From the NCBI GenBank assembly GCA_963707015.1, contig CAVPOO010000009.1, positions 62,001 to 126,000 of the forward strand: a stretch of DNA of 64,000 bases. Direction: 5' to 3'. Positions 53,968 to 63,382 of the stretch are shown here, in pieces. The stretch is from CAVPOO01 sp963707015 (lineage in GTDB: Bacteria > Pseudomonadota > Gammaproteobacteria > Thiohalobacterales > Thiohalobacteraceae). The position numbers and the translations under genes were made by a program. Under the pieces are notes generated by a model. It was not told where the DNA came from. It was given only the letters and a program-made list of their open reading frames with translations, and did not search any database. Every line of letters begins with the position of its first letter. Position 1 is the first letter of the stretch.

Positions 53968-56499
53968 ATGTACAAGTTTACGCCCAATACCATTGCCCCG
54001 CATCCGAAGCTGACAGAGTTGCCGCCCCTGGCGATGGATAAGCAGACCATTGCCGAGGACTTCCTGCGCTATTACAACCGGACGCTGGGTCGGGACAAGA
54101 ATCACTGTACCAACCACTATCTGTATGAGGCACTGGCCTATACCGTCCGCGACCGGCTGATGGAGCGCTGGAAGAATACCCGCTACGCCTATGAAGAAAA
54201 GGATGCGCGGCGTGTCTGCTATCTGTCACTGGAATTCCTCATGGGGCGGGCGCTGGGCAATGCCATGCTCAACCTCGGCATTACGGATCCGGTCGATAAG
54301 GCACTCTACGACTACGGTATCGGCCTTGAAGAAGTGGCCGAGAGCGAGCACGATGCCGGGCTGGGCAACGGCGGTCTTGGCCGCCTCGCGGCCTGTTTTC
54401 TCGACAGCTGTGCCACGCTCCAGCTGCCGGTATTGGGCTACGGACTGCGTTACGAATACGGGATGTTTCGCCAGGAGATGATTAACGGCCGCCAGGTGGA
54501 AGAGCCGGATCACTGGCTGCGCGACGGCAACCCCTGGGAGTTCGAACGACCGGAGTTCACTCAGCGCATCCACTTCGGCGGGCATACCGAATTCTACCCT
54601 GACGAGAATGGCGAGTTGCGGGTACGCTGGGTTGGCGCCCATGACGTGCTGGCCGTGCCTTATGACATCCCGGTCCCCGGATACCGGAATGACACCGTCA
54701 ACAGCCTGCGCCTGTGGAAGTCCACCGCCACCGACGAGTTCGACCTGGACGAGTTCAATGCCGGCGATTACGCGGAGGCCGTCGAGGCCAAGAACCATGC
54801 CGAGCACATTACCATGGTGTTGTATCCCAACGACGCCAGTGAAAACGGTAAGGAACTGCGGCTGCGCCAGCAGTATTTCCTCGCCGCGGCAAGCCTCAAG
54901 GACGTGCTGCGTCGCTGGGTCCGCATACACGGCTATGATCTCGACAAATTCGTCGACAAGCACTGCTTTCAGCTCAACGATACCCATCCGAGTATCGCAG
55001 TCGCAGAGCTGATGCGCCTGCTGGTGGATGCACACCGCATCGACTGGGATACGGCCTGGGGGATGGTCAGCCGTTCCACGGCCTATACCAACCACACCCT
55101 GTTGCCGGAAGCCCTGGAAAAATGGCCAGTGCAGATGTTCGAAAGCCTGCTGCCGCGGCTGCTCGAGATTATCTATGAGATCAATGCCCGTTTCCTGGCC
55201 GAGGTGGCACGGCGTTGGCCGGGAGATACCGAACGCCTGAGCCGGATGTCGATTATCGAGGAGGGCGAGGTACGCATGGTGCGCATGGCACACCTTGCCA
55301 TCGTCGGCAGCTTCTCGGTAAACGGGGTGGCTGAGCTGCACTCCAGGCTGCTGCGCGAAGGCCTGTTCCGTGACTTCTACGAACTCTGGCCGCACAAGTT
55401 CAACAACAAGACCAACGGGGTCACCCAGCGGCGCTGGCTGGCCATGTGCAACCCGGGATTGAGCAGGCTGACCACGGATCAGATCGGAGACGGCTGGATT
55501 ACCGATCTCGATCAGTTGCACAAACTGGTGCCTTGCGCGGAAGATGCCGGATTCCGGCAGCGCTGGCGCGAGGTCAAACTCGCCAACAAGCAGCGTCTGG
55601 CGGAGATGATACAGAGCGAATGCGCCGTGCGCTGTGATACGGATGCGCTGTTTGATGTGCAGGTGAAACGCATTCACGAATACAAGCGTCAGTTGCTGAA
55701 TGTCCTGCATGGCATCCATCTGTATAACCGGATCAAGCGCGGCGATACCGGCAACTGGACCAAACGCTGTATTCTGATCGGCGGCAAGGCGGCGCCGGGT
55801 TATGCCATTGCCAAGCTGATCATCAAGCTGATCAATAACGTCGCCCGGGTCATCAACAGTGACGACCAGGTGGGCGACCTGCTCAAAGTCGTGTTCCTGC
55901 CCAACTACCGCGTATCGGCGATGGAGGTCATCTGTCCGGGTGCCGATCTGTCCGAACAGATATCCACCGCCGGGAAAGAGGCCTCGGGGACCGGCAATAT
56001 GAAGCTGATGATGAACGGGGCCGTCACCATCGGGACGCTGGACGGGGCCAATATCGAGATTCTCGAAGAGGTCGGCGAAGACAACTTTTTCCTGTTCGGA
56101 CTGAACGCCGAGCAAGTCAATGAGACACGGGGCGATTACCGTCCCTGGGACCTCATTGCCGCGGATGAAGACCTGGGCGCGGTCATGCACCTGCTGGAAA
56201 GCGGCCATTTCAACCAGTTCGAGGCAAATCTGTTCGATCCCATTATCGGGTCGATTACCAGCGCCCACGACCCCTGGTTGACGGCGGCGGACTTTCGCAG
56301 TTTCGTCGACGCCCAGGCACGCGTCGCGGAGGCCTATCGCGACACGGAGCGCTGGACGCGCATGAGCATCCTCAACAGCGCGAGCAGCGGCAAGTTTTCT
56401 ACCGACCGCACCATGCTCGACTATAACAGGGAGATCTGGCAGGTGGCGCCGATGGCGCCCTATCCTTTCGAGGAGCCTGTCGGACTTAGGGGTTCGTGA
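53968..56499 (+). CDS. glgP: Glycogen phosphorylase, C-terminus supplied by a MITE
   Basis: 843 residues from ATG 53968. Phosphorolysis of glycogen to glucose-1-phosphate. Motifs: GLGNGGLGRLAACFLDSCATLQLP, LNDTHPSIAVAELMRLLVD, TNHTLLPEALEKWP, IHEYKRQLLN, and the pyridoxal-phosphate loop EASGTGNMKLMMNGA (Lys about 677). The normal end ...NREIWQVAPMAPYPFE is followed by EPVGLRGS and the stop, which are encoded by the first bases of the 165-bp MITE at 56471. The reaction core is untouched. It starts divergently from the small membrane-protein operon. Confidence 0.95.
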   Translation: MYKFTPNTIAPHPKLTELPPLAMDKQTIAEDFLRYYNRTLGRDKNHCTNHYLYEALAYTVRDRLMERWKNTRYAYEEKDARRVCYLSLEFLMGRALGNAMLNLGITDPVDKALYDYGIGLEEVAESEHDAGLGNGGLGRLAACFLDSCATLQLPVLGYGLRYEYGMFRQEMINGRQVEEPDHWLRDGNPWEFERPEFTQRIHFGGHTEFYPDENGELRVRWVGAHDVLAVPYDIPVPGYRNDTVNSLRLWKSTATDEFDLDEFNAGDYAEAVEAKNHAEHITMVLYPNDASENGKELRLRQQYFLAAASLKDVLRRWVRIHGYDLDKFVDKHCFQLNDTHPSIAVAELMRLLVDAHRIDWDTAWGMVSRSTAYTNHTLLPEALEKWPVQMFESLLPRLLEIIYEINARFLAEVARRWPGDTERLSRMSIIEEGEVRMVRMAHLAIVGSFSVNGVAELHSRLLREGLFRDFYELWPHKFNNKTNGVTQRRWLAMCNPGLSRLTTDQIGDGWITDLDQLHKLVPCAEDAGFRQRWREVKLANKQRLAEMIQSECAVRCDTDALFDVQVKRIHEYKRQLLNVLHGIHLYNRIKRGDTGNWTKRCILIGGKAAPGYAIAKLIIKLINNVARVINSDDQVGDLLKVVFLPNYRVSAMEVICPGADLSEQISTAGKEASGTGNMKLMMNGAVTIGTLDGANIEILEEVGEDNFFLFGLNAEQVNETRGDYRPWDLIAADEDLGAVMHLLESGHFNQFEANLFDPIIGSITSAHDPWLTAADFRSFVDAQARVAEAYRDTERWTRMSILNSASSGKFSTDRTMLDYNREIWQVAPMAPYPFEEPVGLRGS

Positions 56500-56635
56500 C
56501 GAGGCAGGTGGGAGAGTGAGTCCAAAGCCTCGCGATTTCGAGGCGCATAGTGGGCCCTACGCAACGAGAAAGCGGGAGGCTTTGGGCCGCTCTCCCACCG
56601 CCGCAGTAGAATCAGCCTAAGTCCGACAGGCTCCT
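56471..56635. mobile_element. 165-bp MITE-like element, copy 2
   Basis: Perfect 19-bp terminal inverted repeats (AGGAGCCTGTCGGACTTAG and its inverse). Nearly identical to 2449-2613. It begins inside the last codons of glgP and provides its stop codon. Confidence 0.9.
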
Positions 56636-56794
56636 AGCAGGCGGCCAGGGGGGCGAAAGGGTAACAGAGCCTTGTGGCTTCCTGGCACGGCTGGACAGGA
56701 AACAGGGGCTCTCCGCATAATACGCTGGCGTTGAGATAGTCACTATCATGTGCTTGCCCCGCGGCGGGGCATGGCGGCAAGGGAGGGCGGCTGA

Positions 56795-58216
56795 ATGTCC
56801 GCGAAACGAGGTAAATACGCGGAAGAGTTCAAACGGTACGCAGTGTGGCTGACTGCCGAGCAAGGCCGGCCGGTGCGCGAGACCGCGCGCGATCTTGGCC
56901 TCAGTGCGAGCACGCTGCGTCGCTGGACCCACGAACTCGGGGTGGTGCCGGGGCCGGTCGCGGCGGTACAGGAAACCGCGTCCGGCCCGTCGCAGGGGCA
57001 GCTCGCAGGGGAGGAGGGGCTGGCCAGGCCGATAGCCGAAACCGAGCGATTGCTCAGCGAGCTTGAAGCCTGCACCAGGGAGCTTGCGCACGTCCGGGCA
57101 TCGCTGGCCGCGGCGCGGCAGGAGGCGGACGCGCTGCGCAGCCGGTGGCAGGATGCGCGGGAAAAGCTGACGGCGCTGGAAAGCGAACAGCGGGCCCTCG
57201 AGGTAGAGCTGCCCACGCTTGTCGCGGAACGCGATGCCGTCCAGGTCACGTGGGAAGGGCAACTGACAGAGGCCCGCGAGCTGCTCGCAACGGTGACTGC
57301 CGAACGGGACCAGATGCGCCGCGAGCGCGCGATCCGCGCGCACGAACTTGCCCAGTCCCGGCAGGCACTGAACCGTGCCGAATCCGAGTTGCGCTCGATG
57401 CAGGCCACCGCGCAGGCGGCGGGCCAGAAAGTGGCCGGCCTCAGCAGTCAGAACAGCCGCTTGCAGGCGGCGCAGAAGAGGCAACGGGCCGTGACGCTGG
57501 GCTCGCTGGCGGGCGGGGTGCTCCTGCTCCTGCTCATTGCCGGGCAGCAAGTCTGGATGCAGGGCCCGGTATGGGACGAGACCTCCACAGAGTTTCTGGC
57601 GCTGGGTGCACGTCCCAGCGCGGAGATCGAGGAGGTCGGGGCCGCGGCTACCGATATCACCGCACAGCACCCGGCGGCGGGCGCAATCGAAGCGACCGGC
57701 ACACAGACCATCGACCTGGCGGCGCTGGAACCACAGCCCGACTTGGGGCCATTCTGGCTCGCCGCCCTCGAGGAATCAGACGCGGATGGAAGCGGCGGGC
57801 CAGGGCAGGCCGGCGCTGCGGCCATGCTCCCGGCGGCGGCCGAAAGTGAGCCGGTGCCCTGGGCAGAGTCGTTGCCGCAAGCGCCCGCACTGATGCCGGC
57901 TGGCAGCGCCACTGGCGATGCCGCCCGCAGGGCCCTGGAAGCGACGCAGTCGCCGCCAGCGATACCGGCAGGCGGGGCGGCGGTGCGCCATTACCGGATA
58001 CAGATTGGTGCCTATCGCGAGCAGGAAAACGTGGAATGGGCGCTGCGAGAGGCGCAGAAGCTGGGCGTCGAGCCCGTGGCCACCGTGCCGACCGGACCGG
58101 CGGCGTCCCCCCTGACCGCCGTGGTGGTTGGCGACTTCGCCAGCACCTGCGAGGCCTGCAGGGCCCAGTGCCGGTTGGAGACACTGGGCTGGCAGGGGTA
58201 TATCCGCCGTCAATAA
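56795..58216 (+). CDS. Transposase-type HTH - coiled coil - TM - SPOR-like fusion
   Basis: 473 residues. Residues 1-50 (RGKYAEEFKRYAVWLTAEQGRPVRETARDLGLSASTLRRWTHELG) match the IS3/IS911 OrfA helix-turn-helix. About 75-225 is a coiled coil. One membrane segment near 232-247 (LGSLAGGVLLLLLIAG). An acidic Ala/Pro linker follows, and the C-terminal 75 residues (HYRIQIGAYREQENVEWALREAQKLGV...VVVGDF) form a SPOR-like domain that binds peptidoglycan in division proteins. The frame is open throughout, so the HTH was captured rather than inserted recently. The orientation would place the HTH in the cytoplasm and SPOR in the periplasm. Confidence 0.8.
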   Translation: MSAKRGKYAEEFKRYAVWLTAEQGRPVRETARDLGLSASTLRRWTHELGVVPGPVAAVQETASGPSQGQLAGEEGLARPIAETERLLSELEACTRELAHVRASLAAARQEADALRSRWQDAREKLTALESEQRALEVELPTLVAERDAVQVTWEGQLTEARELLATVTAERDQMRRERAIRAHELAQSRQALNRAESELRSMQATAQAAGQKVAGLSSQNSRLQAAQKRQRAVTLGSLAGGVLLLLLIAGQQVWMQGPVWDETSTEFLALGARPSAEIEEVGAAATDITAQHPAAGAIEATGTQTIDLAALEPQPDLGPFWLAALEESDADGSGGPGQAGAAAMLPAAAESEPVPWAESLPQAPALMPAGSATGDAARRALEATQSPPAIPAGGAAVRHYRIQIGAYREQENVEWALREAQKLGVEPVATVPTGPAASPLTAVVVGDFASTCEACRAQCRLETLGWQGYIRRQ

Positions 58217-58281
58217 TACTCCTTCAACTCGGTAAGAACGGATGCTGACAAATTAAGCTGAGTGCCATTGTTTTCTTCATA

Positions 58282-58520
58282 GCCACGGAACCCACGGAAA
58301 GACACGGAAAAGATTCTAAGAAATCCATCTGATTAGTTCGTCCTTACGGACGGACCCCGGACTCGATCAGGGGAAGGACCCGGAATCCAGTGGCTAGAAG
58401 TCAATGTGTTAAATGTGTTAATGGATTCCGGCATGCGTTGAATTGACGGAAAACGAATTAATCAGACGTTCGCTGTAATGGCTGTTCATTCTTTCCGTGT
58501 TTTTCCGTGGATTCCGTGGC
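58282..58520. repeat. Palindromic 'ccacgg' repeat, copy 2, with nested insert
   Basis: Same arms as copies 1 and 3, but about 160-170 bp are inserted between them (about 58320-58485). The insert has its own ggaatcc/ggattcc-type inverse (ccggaatccagtgg ... tggattccgg), so one repeat has probably inserted into another. 58217-58281 upstream shares the flank GCTGACAAAT with copy 1. Confidence 0.8.
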
Positions 58521-58614
58521 CATACTGTCTTTCAGCATCAGAGACTCACTGACGGTTCCAGCAGGCGGCGCATAAGACCGGCCATTTTCGCCGCGAGGCG
58601 CTACAATCCCGGGC

Positions 58615-60516
58615 ATGCTGCAATTTACTGATCTCAGTCTGAGGCGCGGGCCACGGCTGCTCTTCGAGCAGGCCAGCCTGCAGATCCATCCGGGACAGAA
58701 GGTCGGGGTCACGGGGGCAAACGGGACGGGCAAGTCCAGCCTCTTCGCCCTGATCCTGGGCGAACTGCATGCCGACAGCGGCGATTTCCGCCATCCCACA
58801 GACTGGGTGATTGCGCACGTCGCCCAGGAGACGCGCGCCGATGAGCGTGCGGCCATCGAGTACGTCCTGGATGGTGACGCGGAACTGCGCACCGTGGAAG
58901 CTGCCCTGAGGCAGGCGGAAGTCCGCGACGACGGCGAGCACCTGGGCGCACTGCATGCCCGGTTTGACGCCATTGATGGGTATGCGGCGCGCAGCCGGGC
59001 CGGGGCCTTGCTGCACGGCCTGGGGTTCTCACCGGGTGATGAAGACCGGCCGGTGAGCGATTTTTCCGGCGGTTGGCGCATGCGCCTGAACCTGGCGCGC
59101 GCCCTCATGTGCCGCTCGGATCTGTTATTGCTCGATGAACCGACCAACCATCTGGATCTGGATGCGGTCATCTGGCTGGAAGGCTGGCTGCGCGCCTACC
59201 CGGGAACCCTGCTGCTGATCTCGCACGACCGGGATTTTCTCGACAGCGTGGCGACCCATATCGCTGCACTGGATCAGCAGCGCATCACCCTGTACAGCGG
59301 CAACTACTCGGCGTTCGAGCGCCTGCGCGCGGAGCACCTGGCCAGCCAGCAGGCTGAGTACGCGAAACAGCAACGCGAAATCGCCCATATCCGTGCCTTT
59401 GTCGACCGGTTCCGGGCCCAGGCCACCAAGGCGCGGCAGGCCCAGAGCCGCCTCAAGGCCCTGCAGCGCATGGAGCAGATTGCACCGGCGCATGTCGACT
59501 CGCCGTTTCATTTCGCCCTGCGCGCGCCGGAGAAGACGCCTGACCCGTTGCTGCGCCTCACTGAGGTTTCCGTCGCGTATGGTGAGCGGGTGGTTCTCGC
59601 CGGGGTCAACCTGAGTCTGTCTCCGGGCGACCGCATCGGCCTGCTCGGTCCCAACGGCGCCGGCAAGTCCACGCTGATCCGCCTGCTCGCCGGGGAACTG
59701 ACGCCCCGGCAGGGACAACGCGAGCCCGCGCGGGATCTGCGGATCGGCTACTTTGCCCAGCACCAGCTGGAGCAACTGCGCCTGGAACAGTCCCCGCTGG
59801 AACATCTGCGGCAACTGGACCCCCTGGCGCGCGAGCAGGCGCTGCGGGATTACCTGGGGGGCTTCGGGTTTTCCGCCGATCAGGCACTGATGCCTGCCGG
59901 ACCGTTCTCGGGCGGAGAAAAATCGCGTCTGGTGCTTGCCTTACTGGTCTATCAACGCCCCAATCTGCTGTTGCTGGACGAGCCCACCAACCATCTGGAT
60001 CTGGAGATGCGCCAGGCACTGGCACTGGCGCTGCAGGACTTCGCAGGCGCCATGGTGCTGGTATCGCACGATCGTCACCTGCTGCGCGTGACCAGCGACC
60101 GGTTCGTCCTCGTGCACGACGGGCAGTTGGAGGAGTTTCCGCTGAGTCTGGATGAGTACCCGCAATGGCTGAGCGAACAGAACCGGCTGGCGCGGGTTAC
60201 CGCGAAGGAGGGCAGTCCCATCGGCAGTGTCGCCGGACGCAAGGAGAAAAGGCGCCTGGAGGCGGAACAGCGCCAGCGACTTCAGCCGTTGCGCAAACGC
60301 ATCACGGCGACCGAAACTGCGCTGGCCCGGCTGCACGCCAAGCAGACGGAACTGGAGGCGAGTCTTGCCGACCCGGCGCTCTATGGTGAAGAAAACAAGG
60401 CGCAGCTGAAGGCCTTGCTGATGGAGAAGGCCGACCTGGACAGCCGCTGTGAAGCCCTGGAGTCGGACTGGCTGGAGGCCTGTGAGCAACTGGAGGCCTT
60501 GCGGGCAGCCAACTGA
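58615..60516 (+). CDS. yheS: ABC-F ATPase YheS
   Basis: 633 residues with two ATPase domains: Walker A GANGTGKSS and GPNGAGKST, signature SGGWRMRLNLARAL and SGGEKSRLVLALL, Walker B LLLLDEPTNHLDL twice. The inter-domain linker (QQREIAHIRAFVDRFRAQATKARQAQSRLKAL) and a C-terminal coiled coil are those of YheS, a ribosome-associated translation factor. No membrane segments. Confidence 0.93.
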   Translation: MLQFTDLSLRRGPRLLFEQASLQIHPGQKVGVTGANGTGKSSLFALILGELHADSGDFRHPTDWVIAHVAQETRADERAAIEYVLDGDAELRTVEAALRQAEVRDDGEHLGALHARFDAIDGYAARSRAGALLHGLGFSPGDEDRPVSDFSGGWRMRLNLARALMCRSDLLLLDEPTNHLDLDAVIWLEGWLRAYPGTLLLISHDRDFLDSVATHIAALDQQRITLYSGNYSAFERLRAEHLASQQAEYAKQQREIAHIRAFVDRFRAQATKARQAQSRLKALQRMEQIAPAHVDSPFHFALRAPEKTPDPLLRLTEVSVAYGERVVLAGVNLSLSPGDRIGLLGPNGAGKSTLIRLLAGELTPRQGQREPARDLRIGYFAQHQLEQLRLEQSPLEHLRQLDPLAREQALRDYLGGFGFSADQALMPAGPFSGGEKSRLVLALLVYQRPNLLLLDEPTNHLDLEMRQALALALQDFAGAMVLVSHDRHLLRVTSDRFVLVHDGQLEEFPLSLDEYPQWLSEQNRLARVTAKEGSPIGSVAGRKEKRRLEAEQRQRLQPLRKRITATETALARLHAKQTELEASLADPALYGEENKAQLKALLMEKADLDSRCEALESDWLEACEQLEALRAAN

Positions 60517-60529
60517 AGGGGGACAGAGG

Positions 60530-60763
60530 ATGAAATGGCTGGAGCGAATGAAATGGCTGGACAGTATCCCGATGATGGTCATTGCGCCAGTGGCCCTGTT
60601 GCTGGCGGTTGCCCCGGTCGGGGCGGAGCCCCATCTCTGGCAGAAGCTGAAGATGCTCTTTGACGGGACCTTGACACGACCGCTGGATATCTTCGACCTG
60701 TTTCTGCACGGGACACCGCTGCTGATTCTTGGCCTCAAGCTCATGCGCGGCGCGGCAAAATGA
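60530..60763 (+). CDS. Small membrane protein
   Basis: 77 residues with one or two helices (MVIAPVALLLAVAPVG; FLHGTPLLILGLKLM). Starts with a near-repeat MKWLERMKWLD, the DNA being duplicated as 18 bp; either ATG (60530 or 60548) may be used. Such short proteins are sometimes annotated 'RND transporter' without support. Follows yheS by 13 bp. Confidence 0.65.
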   Translation: MKWLERMKWLDSIPMMVIAPVALLLAVAPVGAEPHLWQKLKMLFDGTLTRPLDIFDLFLHGTPLLILGLKLMRGAAK

Positions 60764-60824
60764 CCCTCGCACCCGTCGCGCTACGACGCGCAGGGAATCC
60801 CGTGCCCCGCTCGGACTGATCCTC

Positions 60825-61694
60825 ATGCCTGCGATCCTAGGTAAACTGCTCCTTTCCACCGCCGCAGGGCTGGTGCTGCTTGTCGCCACCTTCGGGGTGG
60901 CCGACGAGGTCGGCAAGGTCTACACGGAAGACGGCTTCAAACGCGCCCTGATCACCTATGGCATCGCGCGCGGCCTGAACGGCGTGATCTCGGTGGCTCA
61001 GGGTACGGAGGTTGCGGTCGAGCCCGTGGGCATCGGCGTGACCTTTACACCGGGTGAGATACTCGATCCGCTCAACGACCTCGTGGAACGCTTTTCGTGG
61101 ATCATGCTTGCCAGCGGGACCTCGCTCGGTGTCCAGCGTGTGCTGCTGGATGTCACCGCCTGGGTATGGTTCACGGCCCTGGTCGGTCTTGCCATTGTGG
61201 CCGCCGCCGTGGTCGGCTGGTGGCCGGGGCCGGTGCCGCCGGTCATCCGGCGCGGCATTTACCGGCTGGCCCTGGTGCTGGTGATCCTGCGCTTTTCCGT
61301 GCCCCTGATCGCGATCCTCGGCGAGACGCTCTACAGCCAGTTTCTGGAGCCCCAGTACGCCGCCTCGAAACAGAAACTGGAACAGACCGCTGAGACGATC
61401 AGCACGATTAATGACGAAGCCAGGCGGCAGCTCCCGGTCGGCGAGGACGAATCGCTGATGGCAAGCGTCAAACGCGCCTACGCCTCGGCGACCGGGGTGC
61501 TGGATGTCGAAGAGCGGATCGAGGCGTTCAAGCGCGCCGCCGCGGATGTCAGTGAGTATGCTATCAACCTTATCGTGGTGTTCGTCCTGCAGACGATCCT
61601 GTTTCCCCTCCTGTCCGTCTGGCTGGTGATCCAGCTCGTCAAGCGAGCGGTGACGGCGAGCGTCGCGTTCCCGTATTCACCCGCGGAGCGTTGA
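60825..61694 (+). CDS. Integral membrane protein, 289 residues
   Basis: Signal-anchor then VEPVGIGVTFTPGEILDPLNDLVERFSWIMLASGTSLGVQRVLLD, and three more membrane helices (VWFTALVGLAIVAAAVVGWW; RLALVLVILRFSVPLIAIL; LIVVFVLQTILFPLLSVWLVIQL). A charged coiled coil (YAASKQKLEQTAETISTINDEARRQL) lies between the last two. Family not recognised. It follows the small protein closely and may be cotranscribed. Confidence 0.75.
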   Translation: MPAILGKLLLSTAAGLVLLVATFGVADEVGKVYTEDGFKRALITYGIARGLNGVISVAQGTEVAVEPVGIGVTFTPGEILDPLNDLVERFSWIMLASGTSLGVQRVLLDVTAWVWFTALVGLAIVAAAVVGWWPGPVPPVIRRGIYRLALVLVILRFSVPLIAILGETLYSQFLEPQYAASKQKLEQTAETISTINDEARRQLPVGEDESLMASVKRAYASATGVLDVEERIEAFKRAAADVSEYAINLIVVFVLQTILFPLLSVWLVIQLVKRAVTASVAFPYSPAER

Positions 61695-61810
61695 GTCTGC
61701 GCCGCGCGGAGACACCTTCAGACTGGATGGATTTGATGTAACGTTGCGAAGCAACTGAGGCTAACCCAAATGGCGCTGACCCCGGTTACCGGGAAAGGAA
61801 ATGCCGGTCA

Positions 61811-62017
61811 ATGAGCCCGGAAAACGTACTGCACGAGATCACTGAGGTCGTCGAGACCAATGAGAACGAGGAAGCCAATGCATACCTGCGGGCAGGGTGG
61901 ATGCTGATCAGTACCCATGTCATGGACTCTGGCGAGGTCGGCGAACGGCTGGAGCGTACGGTCTATTGTCTGGGCTGGCCGAGACGCTCAGGCGAGGTGG
62001 CGCGCATTCCCGAATAG
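61811..62017 (+). CDS. Small conserved-looking protein
   Basis: 68 residues, ATG 61811. EANAYLRAGWMLISTHVMDSGEVGERLERTVYCLGWPR suggests a compact beta-rich fold; a similar 'YLxxGW' pattern occurs in short gammaproteobacterial proteins. No function. Confidence 0.6.
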   Translation: MSPENVLHEITEVVETNENEEANAYLRAGWMLISTHVMDSGEVGERLERTVYCLGWPRRSGEVARIPE

Positions 62018-62164
62018 GCACGACGCGGCCGGCGACGGCCTCATCCCGGCTTCCTGTGATTCCTGTTGCCCACCGGAAGGCCGAGCGCGCCGGACTCCAG
62101 TGTGCTCAGCGCCAGGGCTGGCGCCTGCTGCCAGCAGTGCCAGCAGCACAAGGGTACGTCTCAT
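61988..62164 (-). CDS. Possible small exported peptide
   Basis: 58 codons starting MRRTLVLLALLAAGASPG, a plausible signal peptide with GAGG eight bases before the ATG. The remainder is Arg/Pro-rich and low complexity. It overlaps the 61811-62017 gene by 30 bp. Support is weak. Confidence 0.25.
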   Translation of the reverse strand: MRRTLVLLALLAAGASPGAEHTGVRRARPSGGQQESQEAGMRPSPAASCLFGNARHLA

Positions 62165-62284
62165 GGTCGGGCCTCGGGTCGCCGGGGTTTCCGCCCCAGT
62201 CTGCACGCTGAATTGCCGCGGTGGCTAGATGCCGGACGTTTGCATATTATCCCGAGCATTGATCTGATGATGACAGATAGTATG

Positions 62285-62364
62285 GCCACGGAATCCACGG
62301 AAGGACACGGAAAAAATTCTAATAGATGTTCGGTCTTTCCGTGTTTTTCCGTGGATTCCGTGGC
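62285..62364. repeat. Palindromic 'ccacgg' repeat, copy 3
   Basis: 80-bp core, same arms as copies 1 and 2; the flanks match them in inverted orientation. Located between the small gene and the mutarotase gene. Confidence 0.88.
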
Positions 62365-62438
62365 TATGAATAAAGATACTGGCATGCAGCTTGGCTTGTC
62401 AGCATCGGTTACGATGCACGTGGAAAGAGTACCAGGAC

Positions 62439-63344
62439 ATGGCTGACATTTCTGCGCTGAACGCGCGTTACGGTATTCCCGGCCAGCTCGGCGTGCAGGC
62501 GGGGGCCGGGCAACTGGCCGTCGTGAAAGTGGCCAATGTCCGGGCCACCGCGACCATTGCCTTGCAGGGGGCGCAGGTGGTGCACTGGTCGCCGGTTGGA
62601 CAGCACCCGGTGATCTGGCTCTCCGGTGCGGCCCGCTTTGCGAGTGGCAAGTCGATCCGCGGCGGCATACCCCTGTGCTGGCCATGGTTCGGGCCGCATC
62701 CCACCGAGCCTGCTTTTCCCGCCCATGGCTTTGCGCGCACCAGCCCCTGGGAGATTCTGGAGACGCAGGCGCTGGCAGACGGCGCCACGCGGATTGCCTT
62801 GCGCCTCACGCACACGGACGCCACACGGGCGCTGTGGCCGCATGCCGCAGAACTCGAGTGCCACGTCACGGTCGCTGCCGCGCTCGAGATCGATCTCGTG
62901 ACGCGCAACACCGGCAGCGAATCCATCACCATTGGCGAGGCCCTGCATACCTATTTCGAGGTGAGCGATGTCCGTCGGGTCAGGATCGAGGGCCTCGAGG
63001 AATGTCACTACCTGGACAAGGTGGATGGCGGCAGGCGCAGGCAACAGGCGGGGCCGGTCACCTTTGTGGCAGAGACCGACCGCATCTATCTCGATACGGT
63101 CGCCGACTGTCTCATCGACGACCCGGGGCTGGCGCGCCGTATCCGCATCCGCAAGCGCGGCAGCCGCTCGACGGTGGTGTGGAACCCGTGGATCGAAAAG
63201 GCCGCCAGGATGGGTGACCTCGGCGAGGACGGTTATCTGCACATGGTGTGCGTGGAGACTGCCAACGCCGCGGACGATGTCGTGACCATCCCGCCGGGCG
63301 CTGAGCACCACCTCGCGGTGCGCTACGAGCTGGAGCCACGGTAG
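62439..63344 (+). CDS. D-hexose-6-phosphate mutarotase (YeaD-like)
   Basis: 301 residues from ATG 62439. Aldose-1-epimerase superfamily. YeaD signatures: ALQGAQVVHWSP, PVIWLSGAARFASGKSIRGGIPLCWPWFGPHP, PAHGFARTSPWEI, GEALHTYFEVSD and a C-terminal WNPWIEKAARMGDLG. Interconverts anomers of glucose-6-phosphate. It is placed beside glgX and near glgP, so carbon-storage context fits. Confidence 0.88.
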   Translation: MADISALNARYGIPGQLGVQAGAGQLAVVKVANVRATATIALQGAQVVHWSPVGQHPVIWLSGAARFASGKSIRGGIPLCWPWFGPHPTEPAFPAHGFARTSPWEILETQALADGATRIALRLTHTDATRALWPHAAELECHVTVAAALEIDLVTRNTGSESITIGEALHTYFEVSDVRRVRIEGLEECHYLDKVDGGRRRQQAGPVTFVAETDRIYLDTVADCLIDDPGLARRIRIRKRGSRSTVVWNPWIEKAARMGDLGEDGYLHMVCVETANAADDVVTIPPGAEHHLAVRYELEPR

Positions 63345-63382
63345 GTCTTACCCGCCTTTCGGCTGATCCGGCACCCGTTCCC

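Noticed and set aside
60530..60763. Calling this an RND efflux transporter
   Set aside because: 77 residues cannot form an RND pump; the name is an annotation habit.
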